From: Stercorarius parasiticus
Taxonomy: Eukaryota; Chordata; Aves; Charadriiformes; Stercorariidae
DNA length: 64,000 bases
Assembly (NCBI GenBank): GCA_013396915.1
Contig: VWZL01003401.1
Coordinates: 1,011,898-1,075,897, forward strand
Direction of reading: 5' to 3'
Position numbers and translations under genes: made by a program. Shown one piece after another: positions 13,575 through 26,900 of this stretch. The stretch's first letter is position 1; each line of letters starts with the position of its first letter. The notes under the pieces are model-generated. The model made no database searches, was not told the origin of the DNA, and saw only the letters and a list, made by a program, of their open reading frames with translations.

Positions 13575-15065
13575 TCCCTCCTCCCTTCCATCCAACACCT
13601 TTTGAACTTGTTGGGCAGTTTAAACTCCATTTGAAAGGGGGAGACGTCTCAAAGATAATTAAGTTCCCATGGACTTTATGAAAATCAGCTGCTGGGAAGA
13701 GAGAAATCCAGATCCATAGTTCAAATAACTAATTTTTTCCAAGCGTAATCTTGCAAACCCAAAACTTGACTGCAAGTGTAATAATGACTGTCAGGTTGAT
13801 AATGTAATCCCAACTAATTTAGAGGACTGACAGCGATTATGCATCCAAATATTAATATGCAGATTGACACCATAATGAAGTTAGGTTTCCCCTATTTTGG
13901 TGTTTCAGTGGTTTTTAATAGGAACAATATAGGCATTCTCCTCACACTTGTAGTTATTGTGAATTTTCAGAGAAATTAGTGTCACTCATTGCTTAGTGGT
14001 TTAGGTGTTCCTGAAAATTTTGTATTTTTACTTTTTTTTTTAGCTAGCAATGTTCCTTACTGTCTCCTTATCCCTTCCCTATAATTAGTTAGTACTGGCA
14101 ATACATACATAACATCAAAAAATTAGATAGTAATTGGGCTGCATTACTCATGATTGTTGCATCTGATAGGGAAATTCATAGTTGTTTTTGTTATCACAAA
14201 AGCACTTTAACTGTCTGAGCTGTACAAACTCAATGCAGCCCTCAGTGTTGCTCTTTTTTAATTGAGCGTTTTGGTTGAAAGAAGTTGGCGAAGGGAGGTG
14301 AAAAATCAGACATAAAATTTTCTCATTTGCAGATTATTTCACTATCTCTCAAAAAAAAAACCAACAAACCCAGGAACCCAAAAACTTAAGCTTAGGGTCA
14401 TGATCATAGACTTGCCTATTTGAAAGCGGCTGGGGGAAGGTCACTATGTGTGCGGAGATGGGACTTCGCTGGTGGTACAGTTAGTTATTGGTTAAGTAAC
14501 ACAGATAAAACAGGTCGGCAAAGGCAAGGGGTTCCTGTGGATTTCTGTTTGGCTGCAGTATGGTAAGTTAAGGCTCCATATTCCCTAGTTCATGTATTTT
14601 TCACGTGTTTGGGCAAGCTTTGCTGCTGCACATCGCCCCGCTGGCAGGAAGGAGGCTCCGTGGGGCTCTCCTGGTGCCGAGATGCCGTTTCGCAGCTCAC
14701 GTTTTGGGGGGAAGTTTTGGAAACAAGAGGCCGAACGTTAGTCTGCTGGTGAAGCAAAAATAACTAGCTAAATACTTTTTCACCCGGCGGAGGAAGTGAC
14801 CGTGGAAAAAAAAAAGAAAACAACAAAAAACATCATAAAACCCCCCTTATTTTCTTCAATAGCCAGAGGGCCAGACAGGCTGCGGGCTGGGTAGCCTGGC
14901 CAGCCAGAGGCGGGTTGACCTGGTGTCTCTCCCGCCTCCGCAGCAGGGCCCTTCAGAAGCACCCAGGTGAGACCTGCGTGGTCCTTCCTGCTGAAGCTGT
15001 TCCACTCCGCATAAGTCATTAAGCCTTAATTAGAAGAGGACTAGTTTAGCAGTCACTGAACATTA

Positions 15066-15625
15066 CATACTAATTGAGCGCCCCGGGGGAAGAGGGCCGG
15101 CACCATTAGGCCGCGGAGTCATTCTCACGCCGCCCCGGAGGGGGGACGGGGGCAGGTGAGGGAGGGGAAACGCCTTGGCGTGAGGCGCCCGCCGCCCCGG
15201 CCCCCTGCAGCCGGAGCCCCGGGGCTTGNGGCCGGGCCGGGCCGGGCGGTGAGTGTCGGGGCCGTTGGCGGCGAGGCGAGGCGGCCGCACCGGCGGAGCC
15301 GGGCGAGGATGCGGCGCGGCCGGGGGCGGATAAAGTCCACCGCGGCTCCTTCTTCCCGCTCGTCCCGTTCTGGGATGGGGAAGGACGGCGGCAGTCTCGG
15401 GGACGGGGTGGGGTGGGAACGGGGGCTTCTCCCTCCCGGTAACGCGGCTCCCCTGCGGGCTCCGGGCGGCGGGCGCTGAGGTGGGACCGGCCCGGTGCTC
15501 CGTAGCCCTACCCGCGGGGAAGGAAGCGGCGGCGGGAGGGAGGGACCCCGCCGGTACCTGCCCCGCTGGCGGGGGGTCCCTATCAAACCCCTCCACGCCC
15601 CACAAGTGTAAAAAGACGGCGATGC
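15066..15625. promoter_or_regulatory. CRYBG1: CpG island, probable internal CRYBG1 promoter
   Basis: The only strongly GC- and CpG-rich block in the window, sharply bounded by AT-rich DNA. It holds several GGGCGG/GC-box-like sites (for example 15,244-15,249 and near 15,323) and no clear TATA box. It lies about 0.9 kb upstream of CRYBG1 exon E1. Two good + strand donor sites lie inside it, CAG|GTGAGG after 15,155 and GCG|GTGAGT after 15,248, so a short first exon could splice into E1. Neither donor is preceded by an in-frame ATG (the frame is closed by TGA at 15,075-15,077), so such an exon would be a 5' UTR. One base is unresolved (N at 15,229). Promoter role is inferred from composition and position. 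Confidence 0.65.
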
Positions 15626-16471
15626 ATCAGCCTCCGTAGTGCCAAGGGGGATCCGCGCTCTCCTGGGGAGGGCTCCGGTCCGGCGGAGTAGGGAAATAAC
15701 TCGGGGTGTTTTTGGGATAGACATCTCCAAACAAGTATTCATCGTACCGGCATGTAAAAAGTGCGATGATATTAAAATGCAAATGTGCATGTGTACTCGG
15801 CAGTGGTGTTGCGTGTTTCCTGTTTACCATGTTAATTAGAAGTTGTAAGGGAAAACTTGCACCAAGAGTAATCCAGGGCAGTGCTTGACCCAGTAATGCT
15901 CACTGAATGATGCAGTGGCTTTTATAGTTCTGGGTTTTCTGGGCCAAAACCACGCCGTGTATTTATTGGACTTCATTAACAAGAAGTGTATGAACTGTAA
16001 GACAACTTACACCTTTGAAACTGTTGTCTACCAGTACAAGTGTCAAAACTAACTCTGCCAGTATGGAGGGAAAAGTTAAACTCCCCAATCTTGTTTCTGT
16101 AAGGAAATTTTTGACGAAGCAGTTTGTCCCCAGTCTTGCAGACACTGTGATGCTTTCCTGTATTATGTTGAGTGACATTAACTAATAGTGCAACAGTTTG
16201 AGATTTGGGACATATATTGCTGGTATTGTAAGGCGAGATGAGCATACTTATAAACAAACACAGGCAAAAACATACAGAAGGATCTTGGGATTTTAATCGT
16301 TTTTTGAGGATTTTGTTTTTCTTGTTCTTTTTTGAGAGCTAACATTGTTCAGTAAGCTGTTTTGTTCCCATTCACTGTGTCCTTTTAATTTATAGGTAGT
16401 GCTAATACAAACAAATGTATTATAGAAACAATTTTGACATTAACCAAATGTTTGTTTGTTTGTTTTTATAG

Positions 16472-17958
16472 TCCACCTCACAATTTCCAGATTCTTCCAG
16501 AGAAGAGAATAAAAAGAAACCAGTTTTAGAACGACTTGGAAATTTGTTTGGTACAGGGAAAAGAAAGAATGTCAAAAGTTCACTAGAACACACTTCACAT
16601 CGGAAAGGGGAGAGGTCAGTTTCTCCTCACAGAGCGCAGCCGATATACTGTAGGCACATAAAGGAAGCACACGAAGCTCCTCAAGTGCAGAAGCAAGTGA
16701 GAAGCGTGAGTGCCGTTTCTGAGACGCAGGAATATAATTTTAGTGGGGAACTAGGACCACCATATCGCGATACCATTTCGGAATGGAGTTGTAGGGGTGT
16801 CTCCTCTGACAGTGAGTGGTCAGCAGATTGGAGCGGCAGCAGTGAAACCATTAAAAACTCTTTCTTTGAGAGTAGCCTGAATGTGGAAACCCTGGAACTG
16901 GAGAAAGAGTCCATCACAGATATAAATAATTCCACGACTCCAGATTTTATAAAAAGCTTGAGAAATTTGTCTAGTGAAGACTTAGAGAAGAGTATCTTAA
17001 GCCACAAGCAGCTCGTGAACACGTGGGTGTCTGAGGAGCCTGGGCATGCAAAACCAAAGGATTTACCATACGAGTTGGAATCTGCGGCGAGTGAACACAC
17101 ACATTCTGCTAGAGTGTTAACAGTTGATATCTATCTAAGAAAAACAGAGGAACTTCTTAATGAACCCGTGACTGTTACATCAGAAGAGAACTGTAGTGAC
17201 TCGGACACAATGGATAAAAAATCTGCTAATAAAAGATCTGGGAAAAGGAGAAAGTCTCAGTCGTCTAGTGACATTCCAAATGGAGAGAGAAACCAGACTG
17301 AGACCACTGCAAGAGAAGAATCCGTTTTTGAGGATGATGCTTCTGAGGTGTTTTCAGACAAGGTAACAAATTCAGAAAGAAAAGCAAAGTCTCCTCAACA
17401 GACTCCTGAAAGGAATCTCTCATCCCCAGGTAATAATCAGGACCTAAAAGTTGGATCTGCTCACAAAGGGGCATCTAAAACTGAAGCTGACAAAGGCAAG
17501 CAGCAGATCTCAAACACAACCCCTGCAAGGAGAAGATCATATAAAAAGAATCAGTCGGATGCTGTCCCCATTTCCCCTACTGGTTTGAAGGGTCAGGTAA
17601 AAGATTACTCCTCAAAAAGGCAACCTTTACCATCACCAGAGAGTAACCCCATGACAAAAAGAACTTCAGTGGAAAAGGGAGCTATACCTGTGGCTTTTGG
17701 GGAAGACAGCTTGGAGTCTCCCAAAGTTTCTTTGGCTGATAAGACAGAAGACGCTGCCTTGGTGTTTGCTGAAGGCAGAAATGAGACCAAGGCAGTAAAG
17801 CATGGAAATGGTTCAGATGGAAGAGCTTTCTTGCGTACTGATGGGATTAAAAATGGAGACCTGTGTATGTCAGCTGAGAGACAGACAAATTCTGATTTAG
17901 ACAGCTCAAAGCTGAAGAGTTTGGATGCTTCCAGAACAGTCACGACAAAGATTAGCCT
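16472..17958 (+). CDS. CRYBG1: CRYBG1 E1: disordered N-terminal region
   Basis: Acceptor is a (TTTG)-rich tract ending TTTTATAG; donor is CT|GTAAGT (ends phase 2). Encodes residues 1-495. Recognisable points: [18 protein letters not shown] near the start (human KPVLGKLGTLFTAGRR); [19 protein letters not shown] (human VLTLDIYLSKTE), the most conserved island; and a basic KRSGKRRK stretch just after, a possible nuclear localisation signal. The rest is low-complexity and poorly conserved. The first in-frame ATG is at 17,210-17,212 (MDKKSANK), also a Met in human. The exon end TVTTKISL joins PAKPKNVEL in E2, as in human. Confidence 0.95.
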
Positions 17959-20900
17959 GTAAGTAACGTAAACTAGTTTACCTAGTTTACCTTATCCCTG
18001 TAGCTGTAATTTTGTCTGTATCTGTGTTTAGGATTCTATAGGAACACTGGCTATGTATCTGTTATCTATCTAGATTATTTTAAATTTAGAACTGCCTTTT
18101 TTTTTTTGATTTATCATAATTACAGTTACCACTTAATACGCATTGTAGTTTACATGTGTTAGAAAAAGAATTCTTTTTCTATTTTTTTTTTCTTAAGGAC
18201 AGGGAATTTCTTTGTATGTCAATTCCATTATATGGAATAATTTAACATACATAAAAGCTGCTCTGTTATCATCGTCAGTGCCCCTGTTGTTGCTCAGATT
18301 AGCTCGGCTGTCATTGACCTTAATGTAGTTTTTGCCGTCTGAAACCAACTGAGGATGTGGTTGAAGATTTTTGTATGTGAAAATCTTTGAATACGGAACA
18401 TGTTCAAGTTGTTCTTTGAAACAACATAAGTTCTGCTATTATTTTATGAAGAAATGTAGGATGCACTGTAGAACTTGATCCTTCAAATGATACGATAAAT
18501 CACACTCCAGAAATTTGAATACGTATAGTTGCTTTCGTAAGTATGTGCAGGATGAATCATGTAAATTTTTATGCATGTGAATAACATCGGGCATTTGCAG
18601 AATTATGCATATATTAGTTTGCAGGATTTGGTTTGACACTCAAAGAAATTCTCATCTGTCAAACAGAGGTGATTAGTGCTTTCCTTAGGATTATAAAGAA
18701 GTGGATGTATTTATAACTTCCACTGTAATCACTCGTATGAACGCCGTGATTGATTTCCTGGATTTTATTACGATTCTCTTCTATGGTGAATCATTTTATT
18801 ACATTCATGATTTCTGTTGTTTAATCATCACGGCTATGTACTGTGCACTATTGCTTTCTTCATTCTGGTACATTCATTTATAGGTGTCAGAGTACATTGA
18901 ATTCTGTAGGTCCACCTGAGGTACACTGAGTGTTCAGAATTGTTGTTCGGCCGTGTTAGAGGGATGTGAAGGTTCAATATTATGGCTTAAGAAACACATA
19001 AATTTCCAATTATGCTTCCCACACCTGAGAAGCATAGGAACATTAGGAACAATTTCCTTTGCACCGTTTGTAATGGTCTACATCTGATTTGTTCATTTGT
19101 AACTGAATTAAAACCACCTAGTACTGAAAGTTAAATTGTAGTATTTTTGTACGTGTTGATGCTTTGCTGTCTGGCAGTATAGATCACAAATCTTAAACTC
19201 TAAATTTTTGTATCTTCATAACTTCCAAGGAAAGGTAGCTTTCATATTTTTCTCTTTGGGTCACAACCATTAGTGATGATGATGTTCTAAATGCTCGCAT
19301 AGCTGGATTTTATTTTTCTGGGTATCTCCTTGGCTTGCTGTACAGTGAATTATCTTCTGCTGTACTCTTAAAGTAATAGTCAAGTACCCTTTCTGACAGA
19401 TTTAATTTTAATGAATAAACAGCCTGTTCTAATTCACCTGATGTTTGTAGGGTGTGTGGCACACTCTGTCTTGACCTTATCTGTTGCTACAGGAACTTTA
19501 GCCCTGGGTGGGGACTATGGTGTTGCATGCAGGGTTCCAGATACGTCTGATAACTGTGCAATGACAGCTTCTTTAGCCAGACAAATCGATATGGTCAGAT
19601 TACCTGGTATAATTTGTAGTCGTTCATCAGAACCCATGAACTATAAGCCTGGATGGGGATTAAGCTGCTGTAAAATAGGAAATGAAAAGATGGTGCCATT
19701 ACTAGAAGAAGGTGTAGTTTTGTTCTCTTGTTATTGCTTTGAACTAGAGAACAGATACTCTCCCATTTTCAAAGGTTAAAAAATTACTGTTAGATATTTC
19801 ACATGAATCCTTTTCGGGTTGAAAAATACTCATTTACTCACAGACTTGCTTGCTTCCTATAAGATGGATTTTGTATAATCAAAGTAGTTTTCACTTAAAA
19901 ATGCAAAATGTTTCTTCCTAATGATATTGTGCTGATTCTGGGAATCAAGTTTCTTTAAAAACAGTTTTTAAGACAAGTTGGTTTTGCTGGTTCCCTGAAA
20001 GTAATGATAGCATTTTCTGTCTTTTCTCCTTTTATGTCTGTGTACTGGGCAACTTGGAAGTCACGGGATACTTTGCTTCCAGCTTTTGAAAGGGAAACCT
20101 ATCAGGTTTGAGACTAAGCTGAGGTTGATGGTACACTTAATCAGCAAATAAAACCTCAGGCAGTAGTTACTTTGATGTGCTTAGCGGAAAACTTGGCTTC
20201 AGTTGTCATATTTGATGTTCACACATGGTTTTGTAGTTGCCTTTGCATTTATGCCCACTTGTTGAATTATTCTGCTCTGTTAATGTGCCGTTTTTCTTTG
20301 CTCACCTCAATCTGATGTTTTGGCATCAGCGTTTTTTGGCATCAGTTACATGCTTGACGTGGTCGTTTGGACAGTATGCTTCAACTAGGTGACTCACCTT
20401 CCATTTACGACTAGATTGGGAGAGGTTTAACTGCTTGCTTCCACAGGTTAGCTGCAAGGTGTAGCCAAAGAGGAGGACATCAGTATTTCTCTTGTGCCTG
20501 CTTGTTCCTGGCATTGCAGATCAGCAGTGGGTAGTAGGAATCAGCCACACTGGGTTATTTGTAAGAAAGAGTTTGCACTGTTAAATGAATCCATCTTTCA
20601 ATGCTTTTCCCCCATACTAGAACGGAGGCTTAAAGGATGCTCAAACAGCATGCCATCCTTTTGAACAAGCTTAGAAACTCAGTTCTTGCAATAAGGCGCA
20701 TCTTTTGGCTGTATTTAACACCAGTATTTCTAGGTGTGGAAAAAGGTGTAACGAAAAGATGAGTTAGTGGAGGCCTGCTGTAGCGGATGGAGCTCCAGGG
20801 CTGAACTTTCTATTGCTCTTCGGTCTCAGCTGTTTTGCTGCTGCTGTGCAGAAATACTGCAGAATGTAAACTACGAAGTGCTGAAGTAGTTGTTTCTGCG

Positions 20901-23900
20901 TAAATTTGCAAAGCTTGAAACTATAGCTCTGAGGTGTTAGCTGTTCATTTAAAACAGGTTTTAGGTGTGGCTGATAACGATCAGTGTTAACCATTAAACT
21001 TGCTTGTGTCAAGGCGTTCAGGGAGAGACAGATTTTATTAGGAAGATACATTTTGTTATGTTGAAATACACATCGTAGTGCAAGTGACAGGCTGACAAAA
21101 GGATGGTATGGAAATGAGTCTGTTAAGATAACCAGGCCGTTAGCAATGCCTCTTGAAAATACAGGTAGAAGGAGAGGATAAGTACCTTCTTCTGATCGGA
21201 AAAGGACATGAAGGGTCTTGGTGAACAGCTAATTCAGCATGTGTCAGTAGTGCATCCTTGTAGCAGATGAAGGCTACATTGGCAGGAGAAGATACTTGGT
21301 GCTCATGAGGCTGCACCCGGAGCGTTATATTGAGTTGTATCCCTCCCTCCTCTTCCAACTCTCTTCTCTTGGTACAAGAGAAATGTTCACAAATTGGAAT
21401 GAGTCCAGTGGTGAGCCATTAAGAAGGTGATGGCACTGGAGCACGTCACATATGAGGATAAGCTGAAGCAGCTTGATTTGTTTAACTGAGAGAAGCACAT
21501 GGGTAGACCTCTCTCATCTCTCGCTACCTGTAGATGTACTATAGAGAAGGCAGAGCCAGATTCATCCCTGAGGTGTGCAGTGAAGGGACAGTGGTGGTCA
21601 TGGTTGCAAGTTGCAACACTGAAATTTCAATGGGATATAAGGCAAAAATAACTCGCAGTGACAATGGCTGACCTGTTGCAATACTTCCCTGGTAAGACTG
21701 TGAAATCTTGACCCTTGGAGATGCTCAGAACTTGGTCACACAAAGCCTGCAACAACTTGATGTAACTTTGAAGCTGTCCCTGTTTTGAGCAGGAAGTTGG
21801 ACTAGCTGACCTTTAGAGGTCCCTTGCAACTTGTATTCATTTTCCAAAAAGAAAAAGAATAATTTAACTTTGAAAAGCTTAGGAAAAACAGTCATACTGC
21901 AAATGAAAAGTAGTATCTAAACATATTTAATCTTATGCTGTGTGATAGTTCCCTCCCTTTCTTGCCTCTTTCAGGAATAATTTTTTTCTGTTTCCAAGAG
22001 TATTTTCCAATGGCATTTTATTAGCACCTACTTGAATTATGGTCAGTCATTTTTAAGTTTAATATTTACTTTTTTACTGATCATGTGTTTTTCGTAAGAG
22101 TCTTTCTGTTGTGAACCAACGTGAGCAGGCTGGTAGTTACAGTGAGCACTGTAGGAAGTCTTCTCCAAAAAGACATGGTGATTTTTAACAGTTGCTTTCT
22201 GTATAGATTCATAGGCAGCTGATTTTGGGTTCCTTCTGTTATTTTGGTAAGTTTGTTCCTCATGCTTTTCCCAAGGAAAGAAGCTTCTACAATGGAGAGT
22301 CTTGCTTTAGTAAGGTTTACTTTCTTACTTGCAATGGATCTCTTGAGGAAGAGGAGAAAGGAGTGATCTCAGTTTTGGGGTTGTTCATGTTAACTCACTT
22401 GTATCTCACATTTCTTTCTTGGGCTAAAGAGCTGTCTGAGACCTCAGCGAACACAGTTTGTGTAGATAAAAAAGAAGAAAGCACTTAAATACCAGAATCC
22501 TCCATTGATTGACAGAGCATTTGAGGTCCTGGAGATTGTTGCCGCTAGTTTCTTTTATCTCCCACCATCGTCAATTTTCATGTAGTGCAATTGCTGCCTG
22601 TTCTCCCACCACTGAGTGTCTCCAGATTCCTCTTTGGAGAACAGGTCTGCCTTTGAACTGATGGTAGGCTCCTTGACACTCCTTATATCTGACTGATAAA
22701 TTTTGAAGACACGTGCCCAGGAAGGAGGCTTAAAACACTCAGCTGCATGTCATCAGCCTTCTGCCATAGTACGTGAATACTGTGTGCTATGTACTTGTAC
22801 GCACTTCTCTATCCACTCTGATGGAGAAGTTTCTGTAAGTGTTTCCTAATTCAATTCTTGTAAAATCAGCAGGGTTAGTTTACACAATATAGATTGTTGG
22901 TTGACTTTACCTGAAGGAAATGGGAGAGTCCTCACATCTGGTGTCTGCTTAGCCAGGTGGTGATGCAGTGACTGGGGACAGTTACCTTTTCCACCAGCAC
23001 TAATGAGGCCAGAAGAGGTTTTTTGCTCCATTCAAGGTTGCTTCTGCAGTGTAAAGACTGCAAAGAATCTGGGCAGATGTCTTCAAGACTTGTTGGAGAA
23101 GTATATTCAAATGTTAACCAACTCATTATCACCTTAATGAATTGGGATTTGTTTCCTAAACTCTGTAGGGAATTCATGCATATAATTTATTCTGCCTATT
23201 CACTATTAAATTTTAATGTCTGTCAGTCATAACTAGTTAAGTTCTCTGCCTCAATTGCAAATGCTGTAGGCTGCTGTGTTTTTTGTTTTACCAAGCATTT
23301 AAGAACTATGTACATATTTGAAATGTATTCTCCTTATTTAGTGTATAATTTTTTTTGTCATTTGTATAGTTATTCCTTTTTTTTTACTTAATTACTTTTG
23401 AGATACCAAATTTTAAACTGAATATGACTATGGAAAATTTCATTATAATGCTACATTTTATTGTTTTGAAAATAGTTACAAGTCTTTTCAAGATTAATCA
23501 AAGATGTAACTCTGTATCGCTTTGCCTCCTGTAGTCCAGCCAAACCGAAGAATGTAGAGCTGAATTTTAAAGCATCTACGAATCAAGACAGTTTAGAAAG
23601 TGAGCAGGATACTCTTGAAAAACCAGTTAATAAAACTAACAGCAACATTGCCAACAAAATTTCATTGTTTGAAAATAAATGCGCTAACCAAAGCCAGAGG
23701 CCTGCTGACATCCCTGCTTCAAAAAATAGCACTGTTCCAAGCACATTTGTTGGCAGAGCAAAGCTGAAATTTGGAAAACAACCTAAGGAAAATGAACAGC
23801 CTGATAAAACATTAAATAAGCAAAGCAGTCGCCAGAAGTTATTTGAGAATGGCACAGCAGAGAAAGAAAGCACTGCAGAATTAAAAGGCAAAAATGAAGA

Positions 23901-26900
23901 AGGCTCTGCCTTTTCTGAGGATATTGGGAAGACAACAGAACTTAAAGTAAAAGCTGCAATATCCCTTTTTAACCAAAGCAGCAAAATTGATGCTAGTAAT
24001 GTCTCTCTGAAGCAACCCGATCCAGAATTAACCACAGCTAAAAAAGAAAGTTCACCTTTTAAACTGTCTTTATACTCGTCCAGTAAAAATGAAAACGCTC
24101 AAGATACTTCCTACCAAAGAAATAACACAAGCTCAGAATTCCACAGAAATGAAGAAAAGGTGCTGCCAAACACAGAGGTTTTATCATCTAGCGGTGAAGA
24201 TAAATATCCTCTACCATCTCATCAGGTTTCTAGATCAGAATTTAAGAAGGTGGAAAATGGAGATAAAAAGGCAAAGCCGGGAGAATTGAGTTTTGCAGCA
24301 CTACAGTATGATGACAGCAGTCAAGATAGTATATTGCTATCAGAGCACAACATCAATACACAGAAGAGCCCAGGCAAAACCTGTAATGGATCTGCTGAAG
24401 ACGATAGCATTTTTGATTCCCCATCCGACATGAAGAAGTTTGCTGAAACAATAAAAAACTTGGACAGCTCGGTTTGTTTACCCCAGAAAAAGAAGAGGTC
24501 AAAGCTTCCCAAGTCCCCAGCCCCCCACTTTGCAATGCCTCCCATTCACGAAGACAACTTAGAGAAAGTATTTGATCCTAGTGTATTTACTTTTGGTTTG
24601 GGACTGAGGAGGGAAAAAACACAGGATCTGTTACCGGCCCAACAAATTAAAATGCAAAGCCTGGAAACGATAGCCAGAGTGAGGCCCAAGCGTGCATCAA
24701 CAGAGCAAAGTATCATATTCAAAGCCCTGCAATCATGTAATAGAGAGGAACCTGTCTTTACTCAGGAAATAAATGGAAAAGAGAACGTTGATGGTACAGA
24801 TGGTGAAATTAAGAGATCCCGACTTGAAAAAAGCTCCCTCTTCTCAAGCTTGCTGTCTTCTACATCTAAAGAAAAGTTTTTTAATCCTTCCATCACCTCA
24901 GTAAATAACACCGCAACAGCTTTTACAACTGACTCCTCAGGGATGCCTCCTTTACAACAGGATGCTTCTGGGCCATTTGGCATGCCTCAAAAATCTGAGG
25001 TAATAAAGGTCATTCATGAAACGCAACCACGTAAATTTTTGTCTACCTGCTGAATGACTGTTAATTTTGATTTTTGCAATTCAGTCTCTTTCAGATATGA
25101 AGTTTCCAAGTTTTGTGGAGAAGTACATGCAAGCAGATAGTGCAAAAAAAGAACTAAGTTTACAAATGCCCAACTATGGGAACCCGGAGAAAAGTTTTTC
25201 CAGCTGGTTAGGGACAAGCAGATATGAATCAAATGTCCCCACTGGTTTATTAGATGTGGATGTAAGTATTGTGGTGTTTAAAATCTGTCTGGAAGGTTTT
25301 TCAGCTTTTATGTTTTCATGGATGATGTGCATACATTGTTTTGTTTTGTTTTCCCTCTTAGGCCATACATAGATTACAAATATATAGAGGTGAACGTAGG
25401 TATGGTATCATCTGATATTGGCTATACATGAAAATGAGATGGCATCTATTAGCACGATTATGTTTCTTCATGGTGCCCTTATTTTTTATGATGCGTACCT
25501 ACTGTGTATCTTCCACTGACTAAAAAAATAAGGATGCAATGGCTAGTGGGTAATGTGAAGGAAAAGAGTAAGCACAGGCCAAAACAATTACTTTAGTATT
25601 CCTTAAAACACAGAGCAAGTTCTAACTGGAATTGAAGCACAGGCTAAAAAACGAGTCATGCTTCAACGTGTTCTGATGATACCTACAAAAATCTGATGGT
25701 GGTTAGGAACTCTGTCCCGAGACCACTGCCTGCCCTTGTGTGCTGACTAATGTGTTCTCATTAGTTCCTTGCACATGTTGCTGGTTATCTTAGGCTACAG
25801 CCTATTTTAGGGGCAGGACCTATTGTGGGTTTTTTTGTTTGTATGAATAGTTCCTAGAAGAGCAGGACCCTGTCCCAGAATGAGCACTCCTGTCCTTGCT
25901 AGGAAACTAAACACGTAATTGCAATGCTCTTTTTATTTGTTTTAAGATGACGTGATGCAACCATAACTTTCCCATATATTCTGTATCGTATAATTTACTA
26001 CTGACTTCAATATTCATTTAGATTTTGTATACCTCATTGTGTTTAATTTGTTCTTGGCATTTTACTCTATCACTCACTGCACAGTGTTTTGCGCTTTTTG
26101 GAGAAACCTATCTTGTTACAAGCTGTTCAGCACAAAATGGATTTTGCTAATTAGTTCATACTTGTATATGCCATCATGGTCTTCAGTCTTTTCATATATT
26201 CCCTCAAAATTAATTCATGGTTTATGTTTACCAGATATTTAAACTTCCATTACTCTTGTTATCACTGTAGAGTGTGTACTTTATTAATGCCAATTTTTAA
26301 AGCAGTCTCTTGGTATGAAACTCTTGGAATGTATAGGAAGTTGATTAGAAGGATTTTAAAGTATTTCAAGTCTGAGGTTAGTTGGCTTCAGTGAGATGAT
26401 AATTCAGTTTAAAAAGATTAAAAAAACCCCAAGTGTGTAAATTTGTACATTTATTGCAAGATACTGCTCTTCATGAGGAAGAAGGAATTGAAGCAGTAAG
26501 TGGGTATAGTTAAGCGTTATCAGCTTTTTAAGATTCAGACTAGTTTTTATTTTGGTTCACTAGCTCATTTTTTTTATAGCTGAGCCTCTTTATTGAATAC
26601 ATTTTTGGTTTGGGGTTGGTTGTTTTTTTTCTTTTTGTGACTTTTCTCTCCCCACTATTAGGCACTTTCAAGAAATGGACAAAGTAAAATCAATCCCAGA
26701 CCTGGCAAGGTAAGATCAATTTTATGGTCCTTACTGTTCCTCTCTATATTTAAAGCATAGCAAGATAGAATTATATGCTGCTGTTATTTTTTTTGTTTTG
26801 TTTTGTTTTGTTTTCTTTCAACATAGTTGGTGATATACTGTCAATCAGACTATCAAAACAATGGTATTGAAGTTTTCCATGATGTTCCGGATTGCAGTTC

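Larger units (their letters stand above)
428..15060. other. Long stretch without supported genes (upstream region or CRYBG1 intron 1)
   Basis: AT-rich DNA with only scattered short open frames, none with convincing exon borders or recognisable protein. I looked for the expected first coding exon of CRYBG1 and did not see it. Contents are low-complexity tracts (439-483, 855-890, 5201-5225, 13555-13574), a perfect hairpin at 10,821-10,852, and possible remnants of an old repeat near 13,383-13,440. By position it is either 5' flank or the large first intron of CRYBG1. Confidence 0.6.

Noticed and set aside
15063..15790. Long antisense open frames (180 and 221 codons) and a sense frame of 107 codons in the CpG island
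   Set aside because: They are Pro/Arg/Gly-rich, overlap in several frames, and reflect GC-rich composition; no conserved protein is visible and the sense one has no ATG at its start.
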